Notes under the pieces: model-generated
What the model saw: the letters and a program-made list of their open reading frames with translations, nothing else
The model's database searches: none
What the model was told of the DNA's origin: nothing
Position numbers and translations under genes: made by a program
Assembly: GCA_022579005.1 (NCBI GenBank)
Contig: MU401466.1
Span: forward strand, 124,001 to 188,000
Origin: Poronia punctata
Lineage: Eukaryota; Ascomycota; Sordariomycetes; Xylariales; Xylariaceae
DNA: 64,000 nucleotides
Direction: 5' to 3'
In this document: piece after piece, positions 23,931 to 36,575 of the stretch
Numbering within the stretch: position 1 is the stretch's first letter
Layout: each line of letters opens with the position of its first letter

Positions 23931-25958
23931 CTATATGACAATAGCACCCAAAATCGCAGTCCAAACAAGCATCACCGCGCTCGAAGCGACATGTACGTTA
24001 CTCGCGGCACCAGGAGTCTTTGTAGGCTTCGGCGTATCATCAGTTGGCGTGCCATCTTCGTCTTCGTCCTCATCCTCGTCACCATTGCCGTCAACGGCAG
24101 TGATGCGTCCATCAAGCTCAAAATCAACGGGACTCTGTTCCTTGATATATTCCACAAGAACCTCGTCTAGTGTATCCAGGACAACGAGATCATCGATAGG
24201 TCCGAAGAAATTATCGCCGCCGCCGGCTACAAAGTCAATAGTGACGACTGTGTATTTCTTGTCCTTGTCATTCTTATCAACGTCCTTGCCGTCTACCTTG
24301 AGGCTGACGAGTCGGTTTCCGGGCTCGTTGTCGGGGTTATATTCGACCTTGATGCCCTTGGAGACTTGTAGGAAGCTTGTCACGGGTTTCTTGTTATCTT
24401 GGTTGACCTCGCTTACGATGCCTTCGATGGTGGTCCAGAGCTCGGCGGCTGTGAATTCCACGTCTACTACGGCGTTGCTGAAGGGGAAAGAGGTCAGGAC
24501 TTCGCCTCGTGTGATGGGGCCTTCATCTATGGTTGCGCGGATCCCGCCTGCGTTGACGATGGCGAAGGAGGCCGAGCTTCCGGCGGATACGCGATAGTCC
24601 AGGATTGCGCTGGTGTGGTGGGCATGACATGTTAGCATGCTCTCCTCCTTATTATACTGTGGTAACTCCTATCATGGGCCACAAAGGGGTTCCAGGAATA
24701 AAACGATGAGAGGTTGGGGAGAAGTAGAAAAGCTTACTCGGAAATAAAGTCACCCAATGCACACTCCTTCTTCTGACAAGTTGACTGATCGAGGACGATC
24801 TTGCTCTCGCCAATCTTCTGGGCGGCGAATTCCTCAAACGGACCCCTCCACGCCTCGATCTGTGCCTGTAGCTTCTTGTCCTGCTTGGTGGTGTTCGTGA
24901 GGTGGATGGGCGCGCCGTGGTAGGCAAGGATCTTGCCGTCAGGGTCGTAAGTGACGTCGATGTAGCCGAGGTACTCGCCCCATCGGTATGCCGTGACTAT
25001 GAAAACATCATCACCATCCTTGTTTGTCTCAATAGTAGGATAGGGCCCCTCGGCGTCCTCGGCGTCGCCTAGGAGCGTGTGAGAGTGGCCGCCGAGAATC
25101 AGCTGCAAGCCCGAGGTCTCCTGCGCCAGACGCTTGTCTATCTCGTAGCCGATATGTGTGATGGCGGCGATGCGCGTGATGTTGGTGGTGCTCTTGATCT
25201 CGTCGATAGATGCCTGTACGGCGGCGATCGGGTCGGTGAATTTGGTGCCCTTGCCTGGGCTGCTGATGCTAGGGATAGTATCGGTTGTCACGCCGATGAT
25301 TGCCAGCCCGTACTTTTCAAAGATGTGATATGGCTTGATCGTAGCTGGGCCTACAGTCAGCGCATATAATACAAGGCGATATGCCTGGGTTCTGGACCTC
25401 TCTTACAGTTGAGCTTCTTGTTGTCGGACACAATGTTCGCGGTCAAGATGGGGAATGTCAGATTCTTCAAGAAGTCGCCAAGGTCATCATCGCCTCTGTC
25501 GAACTCGTGATTCCCAATGGTCATGGCATCAAACCCAATCTAGACTCCACAATCAGCGTTTGTTCCTGAATGGGCGCGTCTAGTAGGTATTCTCGTACCT
25601 GGTTCAATGTCTCGGCGATCTTCTCACCGCCATAGAAGCTATAGAACAGAGTGCCTTGGAACTCATCGCCAACATTCAGCATCAGGCTATCGGGATGATC
25701 CGGTCGCGTCTCGTCAAGCACCGTCTTGACACGCGCATAGCCTCCGTAGCAGCCCTTTTCGGTGTTGGTGCAGTCCGTGCCCGACGCCGCGAACTCGTCA
25801 AGGTGGGCGTGGACATCGTTAATATGGTAGAAGGAGATGTTGTAATTGCCCTGGTCGTCGAGGAAGCGTTTGGATGCCCGTTTACTGTACAGCGAGTCCT
25901 CGGCCCACCCGAGGCCGGCGGCCGCCAGGGCGAGGAACGAAAAGGTGGCACGGACCAT
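23931..25958 (-). CDS. Secreted 5'-nucleotidase family protein, probably GPI-anchored
   Basis: Four exons in 5'-3' order: 25599-25958, 25407-25539, 24738-25350 and 23931-24609, all GT-AG; joined 1,785 nt, 594 aa. There is a signal peptide (MVRATFSFLALAAAGLGWA). The metallophosphatase half has FYHINDVHAHLDEF, NVGDEFQGTLFY, IGNHEFDRG, THIGYEID and LGGHSHT, supplying the two-metal ligands. The 5'-nucleotidase C-terminal half has IVNAGGIRA and DFVAGGGDNFFGP, a substrate-binding segment. The end is a Thr/Pro/Asp-rich stalk and a hydrophobic tail (ending TAILGAIVI), consistent with a GPI signal. It probably hydrolyses extracellular nucleotides or related phosphoesters; the exact substrate cannot be read from sequence. 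Confidence 0.92.
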
Positions 25959-28900
25959 CGGATATTGCCAGCGTTGGGTACGGCCTTTAAGGTATCAAAA
26001 CCGAGCTGTTCGGCTTAACAGGACCGGGCGCGGTTGAACAAACTTAGTGGGTAAGCTGGACGACTGTCTAATCGTACATCGTATATGGCAGCTGCGAACG
26101 GCCCTCAGTTATAATCAAAGGCAAGTGCCTACCAATCTTTCAAGGTTTAGTGAAGGAGGCCGATCAGCAGTCTTGGCAACGGCAAAAGGCATCAGCTTAA
26201 AGCCCTACTTTTACAGCTACGGTTACTACTTTGATTATCAGTTCGATTCCGGTCAAGTTTGAGCCGTAGTGGTGGACGGCGATCCATGGGTTCTGTTAGA
26301 ACCTAGGCTTGATATCGCCCTCAACCTATCATGGCACCATCACGGTTCCTCTCTGGAAGGCGTCTAACCATATACGCCAGGAGGATAAGATTGATGAGTC
26401 TTGGCAGTTGATACCAAAAAGGAAGCGTGGAAGTGTCAGCAACCAGCAGCAATGTGAGCAGTCAGGCAGTTTCATTTCTCGATGCTGTGCGAGTACCTAC
26501 TCGTATGTGTAAGCACATTAATTGGTTGCATTGCATCTACAGATCGCATATACCACGTAATTTGTAGAATGATGCGGAGTGCAAGGGTCATCGGAGGGTT
26601 TTTATACAGGTTGCCAGTTGCAGGTGGTCTCTGCGCTATTCCTGCCCTCTCCATCGACCACAGCGCATATTCAGCAGGGACACCTACCACGAAACCGAAT
26701 GATTTATCGTACTTGTAGTTTGGAGACGTTGCTTGTCGGAAGAGCTTATTGACTGCCAGTAATCGTGCACTATTGCAGTTGCGCGCGCCTGTGAATCCTC
26801 AGATCGAGTGAGATTTCTCAAACTCTTTATGTATGTACTCAGAATCAGAAGCCTTGGCGTACGTATCGATGCAATTCGCGGCGTGAAACTTATTCGAAAG
26901 ATACAGCTCCTTCCTGGGCTATGTTTGATTGGCAGCGAACAGAAAATCGAGACATGAAATCCAATGGCGTCGACGAATTGCTTGAATCAGACAACTGCTG
27001 ACTAGGTACATTCTCGGAATATCGCTTGGCAGCATTTCTCCCAATAGAGTGCGCAAACGCAAGCGCGTACCGGATTGCTTGTCAGACACATACCTATCCA
27101 TAAGGCTTGACTTTTGGTGTCTTCCTGTCGAGAACTATATATACCTTACCTCGGCGCGTAATCCTACTGTCGCACTTCCTCTTTGGCGCCCGGTTCCATG
27201 ATATGGGTATAACGTGGAGATACTGGCAAAGTTGGTACATATTGGTAGGGAATATCATTGAAGGTTGATGAGTGTTCTAGGTTAGGCGGGCGACTATCGT
27301 ACAGATAAGTCGACACCCTTACACGTATACCTAGTAGGAACACAGGCCTAGTGCTTTACTACTTTGTTTTAATCACCGTAAATTCGCGTCTCTGCACGTC
27401 CCTGCCAGCCTGCATCTATGTGAACCACGGCGCGAACTTGCTTGAGTGGTGGGTAGGCAAATCGTTTCATCTTGGAGAGCGAATGCGTCATAGAAAATGA
27501 TCGATCCCCTTGGTGAAAGCACGAGCGAGTGGTGGAATGCTATTATAAACGGCAAATTCTGATTCAAGGACAATTGGTGATTGGGCATGTCTCAATTGCC
27601 TTCAAACTCGAACTCTCATTCTTTAACCCTGCAAAGACCCCTGAATTGACGAATCGATCTTCGGTCCGTCTATCAAGACGAAACACAAGCATTGAGGCGC
27701 AGTGGCCGTCGGCAACAGAACACGAGCGTCTCAAACTGCAATGCTCAACAATTTTGATTGGATCACCAGTGCTCACAGTGGCCTTAGCCGTGTTGGGTCC
27801 GCTGGATTCTGTACCTACGTTTTACCACCGTGCCGGGTGGGCTTGGCTGCGTCGTCGCGTCGTGCCTGAAGTGGAATCGACCTTCATATGCGCATTGCGT
27901 GACATGCAGTCGTCGGTGGTATTTACAGATTGGCGCCCCTTTTCCATTGAGCGCCACGATATCCAAGGGGCAGATGTGCAGGGACATGGTGCTTCAACTG
28001 GGTTCCTGGATTTTGTAGTTGAGGACATAATTACCTACTCGTAATGTACACGTATATACAAACATTCCGCACGTACCCTAAGTACATATGTAGGTAGTGA
28101 CACCTCCCTGAACAAAAACCCACAAGAACCATAGACGTAACTATGCATCATAGATCTTCTAATATGGCCCTATAGTGACATATTCCTGTCGCTACCTATT
28201 TTTCCCAAAGTTTGCAGTTGCGACTTTGCAATTTGAAGTTGTCGAGACACCAACTAGAGTAGAGAATTACATAATAAAACCATGGTTCATGCCACGCCTC
28301 TGGTGATGTATTTAGATCTTGAAAGAGCGAAGTGCAGTACACCTACCCAAACTACTTTCAATACTAGTATTCGTACTCGGCTTCAATAACCACCAATAAT
28401 AATTTAATAAATGGCAGCCTCAGTCTAGATTAGGTCAAGTCTAGAGCAGGCTATACTATATCAAGTAAGGTACGGTACGACAAGTTGCTGGTAGAGAGTA
28501 CAAGTGGTGAGATTACCACTCGTTGCTCATTTTAACCGCTTCCTCAATTCATGCCAGTCTTGGGAAAACGAGTCGTATCCCCAGTTACAAGCACCTACAC
28601 GTTGGAATTGCAAAGTGACGTTCTCAATTGACTGCAAAGAGAAGATATAGAAACACGACTATTTCTCCTTTCTTTTTCTCCCCTTTTTGTAAAACTATGC
28701 CTACCTAACGTTGACCGAAACGGAGCACGATCATCAAACCCCCCGTGGCATCACTTTACATTGCCCGGTTAGAATACTTCGTACGTCTATTCTACGGCCA
28801 TTTTCAGTTGGGGATTGTTTGCCACTAAGAAGTACCTACCAACCCACCCTCGCCCCCTTGATTCACATAATTGCAGTTTGGACTGGTGGTGCAACGCTTT

Positions 28901-29717
28901 CATTTGGCCTCTATGGTTCATTGATCATCCTATTCTCGACTTTCTAGACTATCAATTTTCCTGCCCGGGCTGGCCCTGCTAGATCCAATCGATATTGCTC
29001 GCTTGCTCGCTTGCCCACTTATTCCGCTGTATCAACTTGTAATACAGGGCTTGACCGTCTTCCCTCTCTCAACTCTTTTATCTAATCCTGTATCTGGATC
29101 CATCTGGCTTCGTGCAGACCAACGTCACAAACACCTCGAGCGTTTTGGCATAGGTGCTCTCTTTATTGCCAAAAATACGGCCAAGCATAATCTCTAGGCC
29201 ACCGACGTACTAAGAGCCTCCCTTACTCGAGATTCGCCCCGATTACGATAAACACCTGCTACTTATAGCACTCGTATTGCGCCAGAAGCGCCTGGTCGAG
29301 AACGTCCCCTAGACTCGAGCGATCCTTCGGTCCCCAGTTTCTCCACCATCCAACGCTCTCTGGACTCCGCTAGCTGCATACTGTTACATACAACCGCAAG
29401 CCATTCACGATTAGGCTTGATTTAGCTCTCTTTGTCCCAACAGACCCCTCATTGATGATCTAGGAGCTACTGCAGAAGCGCGCGCCATACGCCTCGACAA
29501 CCAGGGGTAACCACTTTAGCTATCTACCTTTTGGTCAGATCCCTGTTACTACTGCATAACCAAATCGTGGGGGACTTTCCAGGCCATTCCCCAGAGAATA
29601 AAGTCAGATAAACGCAGACTCGGCCCCTTTGTCTTCTACTATCCAATTGGACTCTCTTGCCTTGACCAGTCTGTCTCCCTGTCACAGAGTTGAATTCTAT
29701 AATCATTGCTGGCCAAG
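25959..29717. other. Long divergent intergenic region (3.8 kb)
   Basis: Lies between the 5'-nucleotidase (minus) and the BAR gene (plus). TACTCGTA octamers at 26498-26505 and 28036-28043. An open frame at 27529-28044 (171 codons, plus) and overlapping minus frames sit in a slightly GC-richer patch, but none shows domains or clear splicing. The region 28.6-29.7 kb is pyrimidine-rich and probably holds the BAR gene's promoter and leader. Confidence 0.55.
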
Positions 29718-31281
29718 ATGAATTTCACCAAGAAGATAGATCGTGCCTTTCAATGGGCTGGCGAAAAGATGGGCCAAGAGGCCAAGACCTCGCACACCGA
29801 CGAGTTCAGGATGTTAGAGACAGAAGTAGCTCTTCGTCATGACGGTATGGCTGCGCCTTGATTCCCCTCCAGCTAGACAATGTACTAATGGTCGTCCATA
29901 CGGACAGGTATGGACCGTCTTCAGAAGTCGATGAATGTATACGTGAAGTCGCTTTCTCGCCGGGGAGAGACCTTCGAAGACAAAGAAAAGGGCTTGCCTG
30001 TTAGCTATCTAGGGCGAACCATGATCGCGCATGGTGAAGATTTCGAAGAAGACTCCGAGTTTGGCAATTGTCTAATTAGTAAGTTTACTTTCCTCATATG
30101 CCTAGAGGGACACAATAATGCATCCCAAATTCATGCATTGGTACTAACTGCGTATAGCAATGGGAAGAGCGAATGAACGGATTGCTGGGATCCAAGAGAG
30201 CTATGTTGCTCATGCGACGTCGTATTGGTTGGAGGGCTTAGAACGGTCTCTGGCGATGATGAAGGAGTATCAGGTTTGTTGCCTATTTCTAACGCCCCGG
30301 GTACTCGAAGCCATGCTAATCTACTGAACTAACTAGTCCGCCCGAAAGAAGCTCGAGCATCGCCGCTTGGCCTACGACGCATGTGTTACCAAGATGCAGA
30401 AAGCAAAGCGCGAAGACTTCCGACTCGAAGACGAGCTTCGAGCAGCAAAGGCGAAATACGAAGAATCTTCCGAGGATGTGTACCGCCGAATGCTCGACAT
30501 CAAGGAGGCGGAAGCGGACTCGGTTCGTGATCTGACGAACTTCATGGATAGCGAACTAGACTACTATGAACGCTGTGCCGAGGAATTAAGAAGAGCCAAG
30601 CAGTCGTGGACAGCCAACCCGACACCGTCACAATCGAATTCCCGAAACCCAGAAGGCAGCTGTGTGAGACGTCCAACGAACCGAGCTAGAAGCAATACAG
30701 CCAATTCGTATAACGAGAGTAATGATCGAGCCGGCCGATACGCCAGCCAACAAGACACAGCTGATCGCTCGATCAGCCCCGAGGCCCCTCGACTGCCCAT
30801 TCGATCCAACCGCCAACCCACCAGACGGTCCGTCTCTCCCGATGTTGACCGTCCCAAAGTGAATCGCGCGGTCACTTACGGCGGCGGCCCGGCGCAAATG
30901 CAACCGTCTCAGTACCGCGAAGCCCCACGGCCTCCGGTCTCGGACAACGCTCTACGCAAGGCTCCCGCTGTGGCCCCTAACGTCGGTGCGTTGCGCAACA
31001 ACCTACGCCCGGTCAACAGGATCCAGACCAACCAAAACTTGAGCCCCGACGTGTTCGGCGACGAGTACGATACGGCAACCAGCAGCGGCAGCCCGGAATA
31101 CGACCGTTGTGAGAGTCCTGCTACCAGCTATGGAAGTCTGAGCAGAACCGCAAGTAATAATGCACTTCGTTCCAATACGATGCCAGGCGGCGTCAAAAAG
31201 GCGCCTCCACCACCACCGCCGAGTCGAGCCAAGAAGCCTGCGCCGCCCATCCCCTCGAGACGGGAGATGACCAATGTCTAG
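29718..31281 (+). CDS. BAR-domain protein (endophilin-like N-BAR), Pro-rich tail
   Basis: Four exons: 29718-29844, 29908-30078, 30158-30273 and 30337-31281, all GT-AG; joined 1,359 nt, 452 aa. The N-terminus MNFTKKIDRAFQWAGEKMG is an amphipathic start, followed by a largely helical, charged region to about residue 225 (e.g. SARKKLEHRRLAYDACVTKM and KEAEADSVRDLTNFMDSELD), typical of BAR dimers that sense or bend membranes in endocytosis. The second half is Ser/Arg/Asn-rich and ends with PPPPPPSRAKKPAPPIPSRR, a likely ligand for SH3 domains. No SH3 domain of its own is present, unlike animal endophilin. It fits a membrane-curvature role with actin genes such as the formin and Ysc84 protein. Confidence 0.85.
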
Positions 31282-32039
31282 GCTCAAAATACGAAGAACC
31301 TCTAAAGTAGGTGGCAGAGTTGACCGTTAAGGCTGGAACTCGACTTGACAACATTTGTTTTCCTTATGGGTGGGGTTATTTCTCCACAGAAAAAAGAGCA
31401 CGTGTATTTGCTGGCGTTTTGTTGTTTGTGACGGGGTAGATATCTTTCGATGTATAACAGCGCTACACAGCCCAAGTGGAACATGGCCTGGTTCCTTCCG
31501 ATGCATTCCTTGCCGTACCTGGAGTTTCTTTATGGGAATAGAGGTGTCAGAAATAATGTTGCCCCTATAGCTAGGGAAGAGGTACTAGAATTACGCGTAC
31601 GCAGGGTATAAATAATCGCTGTGCTATTCCGATTGAAGACTATGTAATAATTTTCAAAGTGTGGTGTGTTGCGTATCCGAAATGTCTCCCGGTTCGGTTT
31701 ATTGAGAGCCGCTGTGGTCTCTTATTGTATGCAGGAAATTCCGACGTGGTGCCCAATGGGTGTCCGTTAGTATAGAAAGAAGCCTCGAGACGTATCGTGC
31801 TTCACCCTGGCCCTTCTTTAATATCCTGAATTGGATCATGTGACAACCTATTACTGATACGTTCTCTTTCCACTCGCTATATACACGCTTAGGGAAATCG
31901 CTCATTCCCCAAAGCCTTCTCATGCCATGAGAGCAATGTGTTTCAGTTCACTAATATTAGCCCGTTAGTACCATGTCTCATTCCATTAGTGCAGAATGCA
32001 GAATGCAAAGGAAGGGAGTGAGAAGAGTAAAAGGAAAAC
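31282..32039. other. Convergent intergenic region
   Basis: 3' flanks of the BAR gene (plus) and the oxygenase (minus). No supported gene. Confidence 0.7.
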
Positions 32040-33338
32040 TCACTCCTGAACCTGCTCCCCGACTTTCATGGGGGTATAGACCACCTCCTCACCCTCATCA
32101 CGGCCGAGGTTGAACTGCTCGGCGCGGACGGCGCGGGCCTTTTCAGCAAGGGCCGGGATAGGCACAAGATCGTAGTCACTAGCGAGATGCCAGAAGAAGG
32201 TACTGCTGATACGAACGAGGGGTCGGCCGGGATTTTCGACCTTGCGCCTCTCGATGGTAGACAGCGTGGCGTCGTTGACGACGACCTCGTGGAATCCGGC
32301 TTTCACCAGGCCGCCGGTGATGTGCTCGAGTTGTTTGCCGGCTTGGACGAGGAGGTAGTTGCCCTGGGGGATCTTGACGGCGATCCGTCGGCCTGTGTTC
32401 CGCGCCCAGATGTGCAGGCCCGGATACCGGCTTCGGCCGTGGATGGTGAGGAAGTTGAGGTCCGTGTGGAAGCCGGCGAGGATGGTGTCTTTCTCGCCGT
32501 ATCTCACGAGGTCGGATGCTGTCGGGGCTAGGAGGTGGGGGCTGTTGTTGTTTGAGTGGGAAAATTGTTAAAATAGGTGCTTCGTTTGTTTGTTTGTTTG
32601 TTTGTTTGTTGAGTGAATACCTATGGGAATTAGGTAAACGTAAACTTACCCGTATCGTCCTGCGTCGCTGAATGTTTCCGCGGGTAATCCCATTCCTACA
32701 GCGGCCATCTGAGCTAGACCGGTGACGCTAGAACGAGACACAAGATTAGATTCCCCGTGGTTTTACACTTTTCGCCGATAAAGAGAATCGTGGTGGACTC
32801 ACGCGCCCTTCATGCTCTCACCCCACTTCATCATAACCGGCGACCAGCGCTCACGAATGCCCTCGGTATCAGGAACGATATTCTCCGCGTTCAGAGCGGG
32901 GAATCTGGTCTCGTAAGGCGCCTTCTCCGACATTCTCCAAAAGAAGCGACATTTCGGGTCCGGCGCATGGCCCGTGATATCGAGCGGTCTCTCCTCGGGC
33001 GCCAGCCGATCGATGACATTGAGACAGGGCTCGTCGACGGCGCATTTGGGCTTCTCGGTGTTTTCCAGAGTCACGCCGATCTGGTAGCCCAGCTCGGGAC
33101 GCTCGTCCCCGCGCAGGACTTCTTCGGGCTGCGCAAAGTAATCTTCTAGCAGGTCCAGGAAGGCGATGTTGTCCGACTCGGCCACGCGGCTGTCGTGCAG
33201 CACGAGGGCGCCGTAGGTTATCAGGGCGCGGGCTGCCTTGGCGGCTTCTTCTCGCGCGGCGGGCGAGTCCCGAGATTGTAGGAATATGTCGAGGTCGATG
33301 ATGGGGAGGTCCATCGCTGGTTCTTCTAGCATGCTCAT
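32040..33338 (-). CDS. 2-oxoglutarate/Fe(II)-dependent oxygenase family protein
   Basis: Three exons in 5'-3' order: 32803-33338, 32650-32727 and 32040-32541, GT-AG introns; joined 1,116 nt, 371 aa. The N-terminus has the DIOX_N-type start (LPIIDLDIFLQ). The catalytic core has the iron ligands H-x-D in FHTDLNFLTIHG (near residue 228) and the distal His in LEHITGG (near 279), plus the 2-oxoglutarate Arg in LVRISSTFFWH. This is the isopenicillin-N-synthase-like fold used in many fungal hydroxylations and desaturations; the substrate is unknown. Intron 2 carries a (TTTG)n repeat and the leader a (CTTT)n repeat. It is head to head with a Zn2Cys6 factor starting at 35193. Confidence 0.88.
32581..32612. 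repeat. (TTTG)n microsatellite in an intron of the oxygenase
   Basis: About seven tandem GTTT/TTTG units inside intron 2 (32542-32649). Confidence 0.9.
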
Positions 33339-35192
33339 CTTTCTTTCTTTCTTTCTTTCTTTGTGTTCTATCTATTGAACGTGTACCACTTGGGAGTTGG
33401 GGCGCGGACGCGCGGGGTTCGAAAGGATGGGGGATTATATGTACGAGTATATAGTTGATACCCCGCCGAATGTTGAAAGATTGGGCTTCCTCTCTTTCTT
33501 CTTCATGTATACTTGAAGGAAGCTTAGGGATGATTATCACACAGTAGAGGAGAAATCCCGTTCAGAATTGGTCGTATGCAGATATTCTCTAGAAAAATGA
33601 CAAGGAATCACAAGCAAAATATAGACTAGATATGTATTGATTTCTACCTTTTGACTCGGGATCGATCGCGTCTCTTGGCAAGTTTGGTTACTTTGACTAG
33701 ATCAGTGGCCTAGGTTAGGTCCTCGGCCGCGAACCCGTATAGGAATGTGCAAAACATTTGTTGGAGTTTTTCCTTCGTGCTTTGCGAAGGCGAAAAGAAA
33801 GAAAACTTGGAGGGGCCGGCCAAAGCCGCTCTCCGAGGGGTTGTGAATTCTTTTTCTTTCTTTCCCGACGTTTACCGACGGAGGTATTAGTAAAGTCTAG
33901 AAGTGGCTGATGTGTACCTTATGGATGTATGTGGCTTTGCTAAACTGAAAGCCACAAGCTGGTCATGACATTCTCGAATAAGTTTCATGAGCATTATGTA
34001 ATGCAGGGCTAACCAGAGATGGATTAACCTATATCAAGTTGGCCAAGAAAAGTCTTGGTGGTGCTGATTTTAAAGCATAATGGGAATTGGAGACGGCACC
34101 CTGCAGCTGCAGTAGAATCCTCTGAACAGAAATCCCATTCCTTCCAATCCTCCATACATTCTGTATACGTCCTCGTACAGCAGCAGCATGGCCTTTTGAG
34201 GTTAAAGTTTCTTCTAGTACTCCAAATCTGCCGGACATCTCATACATGGCCCACAAACCAGAAATGGCTGCCGGGTCCCTCTGTTGGTACATCATGTCAA
34301 GATGCAAATATGTAGACCTAACCTTAGGCCCCAACCCTCTTGGACTTGATTCATGGTCTAGATTGTACGCCAACTTCACACTTAGGTACGTAAGGCTAAT
34401 AAAAGCCGTCGCGGGCCCTCCTCGTGGAATTGCACCCCACAGACGGAGATAAATCACTCAGTTCGTCAAGGGAAGACATGCACGGCACTTATTCGGGTTC
34501 TTGTCCATCCATGACCCACGTGTCACGAGAGAAAGGAACACGTACTCGTAGAAGCATCATGGCCCAATCTGGCCAGACCGGCTAAGTGCACCAAAAACTG
34601 CATCATTCTTCTCAAAAGGAAATACTGTCTAGGTTGAAACTCGGTCCCAGACCTCGGGGCTCGACAACTCCCCGCGGGGAGCGCCTTGGTTTCGGATCTT
34701 GGGGATTCCACATTGTTCACGCGGTACGGCGGCTCTCCGACCCCCTTTCCAGTCTACATGTATGTACTCGTACGTGTAAGATCGTCGCACTTCTGTGACG
34801 GGATTTCTTGGAGCCAAGATTTTACTGTCAGCCAAGGTCCATCTGGGTTCGTCCAATTCGATTGGCCGTTGAGGAACTATAATTATCGTTTTGGGTCACA
34901 ATACCCCTGACAGATAAATGTAGCTGACACGACTGCTGCGTGTCTGTCTATTGAGGCGATAAAGGCCATTTTCCGAGAGTAAAAGAGATTCGTTTGGAAG
35001 TACTCCCTATCTAGTGGCCTACCCTAAACTCCTGATCCAGAATCTTATGGTGCCGCATTTCCCTGATCTGCAGAACTTACTTGATACCTACCCACTATTA
35101 GCCTGTCCAGCACTCATAATCCGGATTCGACCATCGACATTCGGGCAACAGAGCTTGGTGGGGGCCTTGAACGGACAGTTCTCCGTCCTGCG
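33339..35192. other. Divergent promoter region: oxygenase (minus) and Zn2Cys6 factor (plus)
   Basis: Contains a (TTTC)n run just upstream of the oxygenase ATG (33340-33362), TACTCGTA octamers at 33442-33449, 34543-34550 and 34765-34772, and a hairpin-rich patch at 33772-33860 (CCTTCG/CGAAGG stem; GAAAAGAAAGAA against TTCTTTCTTTTC). No coding sequence is accepted. Confidence 0.6.
33340..33362. repeat. (TTTC)n microsatellite in the oxygenase 5' leader
   Basis: Tandem TTTC units starting two bases upstream of the minus-strand ATG at 33338. On the sense strand this is a GAAA-rich leader. Confidence 0.9.
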
Positions 35193-36575
35193 ATGCCGTT
35201 CAAGCGAACAAGGACCGGTTGCTTCACGTGCAGAGGGGACGGTTACAAGTGTGACGAACAGAAGCCGATCTGTGCCCGGTGCACACGTCTAGGAAAGGAG
35301 TGCAAGGGTTACGGCGTCCGGTTAAAGTGGCAGGAGCCGGTCAACCCCGAAAGTAGAAATACGCCCAAGGAGACGAAGGCTAAAGAGACAAAGCAGCGCA
35401 AACCGCCCGCTGCGAGATCAAAGGCCCGGCAGACCCAACATGGGCAGCATGTCAAGCCCATCGAGCCCACAGGCGTCGTCCTACCGGTACCACGTGCCGT
35501 GGGCAGTAAACTCGCACCACGGCATGCTTATCTCCTCGACCATTGGTCCACCACGCTGGCTTCGGTGATAACAATGGCACCTACAGCTCGAAACCCCTTC
35601 CACGCTCATGTCACGCCCATCATCTGCCATTCGCCGGCGCTACAGTCGGCTGTCTGTTTCATGGCGGCGTGCCATCTCGGCACGCTGAAGGCCGATGCCT
35701 CCCTTCTCAACATCGGAACCTATTACCAGACCAACGCCATAGCCTCTCTCCGGCAAAGCATAGCTACCGAGACACCCATTGTTTCCCTCGCTACTATCCT
35801 GATCTTGCAGATAACCGATCGGTTGTTCACCACCAGCTCCGGCGTCAATCATCTCGAAGGGGCCAAGGTGATGATTAAGCGGGCAGGGCCAAAGGCTCTA
35901 GATTGTGAGCTGGGTCGTTTCCTACTTAGTCTATGCTGCCACCACGACGCCGTCATCTCGGTTTCTAGAAGAGAGGCCCCTATAATCGGCTTGGGTGCAG
36001 ACGTCGGGCCCACCGAGGGTATGGAACCGATGCGAGGACTCAAGGTTTTGTGGGCGACTATTGGCCAGATAAGCCGTATGTGCGGCCAAGATGGAGCTAC
36101 ATGTGATAGAGAGGGAGTAGCGATAATACATACCCTTCAGGGCCTCGATCGGTTTGCAAGTCGCCAAGGAGACGTCGGCCATACCATCCATGCCTACAAA
36201 GAAGCAACATATATATACCTCCATCGCGTATGGCACGAAGTCGGCTCACCGCATCCCAAGGCGCTCAAGCATGCCAGGGACTGTCTCAGCCATCTATTTC
36301 AGGTGCCTGTGTCGTCGCCGCTCTGTGCTTCTCATGTATGGCCATTATGGACGGCGGCCTGCGAGACGATCGATCACTCGTTGAGAGATCAAGTCCGAGA
36401 AAGAATCAAAGTGATGTTTGAGGTTCGACATCTTCCGTCTCTACAAAGGCTCCAGGCGGATATCGAGCACGTCTGGAGAGTCAAAGATGAAGAATTGAAA
36501 CTGACGGGTGTCGACCGTGCCGATTGTATTAGAGTTATACTGGCTAACCGGCAAAGGGAAGCTGATCTCGTGTGA
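35193..36575 (+). CDS. Zn2Cys6 transcription factor with a Fungal_trans_2-type C-terminus
   Basis: Single exon, 460 aa. The zinc cluster is at the very N-terminus: Cys 10, 13, 20, 27, 30 and 37 in the pattern C-x2-C-x6-C-x6-C-x2-C-x6-C, preceded by basic KRTRTG and followed by GYGVRLKW, the usual linker of this subfamily. A Lys/Arg-rich segment (about 55-85) probably acts as a nuclear signal. The remainder is helical with segments such as AVCFMAACHLGTL and SLATILILQITDRLF, as in regulators of the Fungal_trans_2 (DUF3468) type. It binds DNA in the nucleus; the target is unknown. The divergent neighbour is the oxygenase, a natural candidate target. Confidence 0.9.
   Translation: MPFKRTRTGCFTCRGDGYKCDEQKPICARCTRLGKECKGYGVRLKWQEPVNPESRNTPKETKAKETKQRKPPAARSKARQTQHGQHVKPIEPTGVVLPVPRAVGSKLAPRHAYLLDHWSTTLASVITMAPTARNPFHAHVTPIICHSPALQSAVCFMAACHLGTLKADASLLNIGTYYQTNAIASLRQSIATETPIVSLATILILQITDRLFTTSSGVNHLEGAKVMIKRAGPKALDCELGRFLLSLCCHHDAVISVSRREAPIIGLGADVGPTEGMEPMRGLKVLWATIGQISRMCGQDGATCDREGVAIIHTLQGLDRFASRQGDVGHTIHAYKEATYIYLHRVWHEVGSPHPKALKHARDCLSHLFQVPVSSPLCASHVWPLWTAACETIDHSLRDQVRERIKVMFEVRHLPSLQRLQADIEHVWRVKDEELKLTGVDRADCIRVILANRQREADLV

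Noticed and set aside
27529..28044. 171-codon plus-strand open frame, with overlapping minus frames
   Set aside because: No domain, no convincing intron or promoter. The composition is not clearly protein-like, though a decayed gene cannot be excluded.
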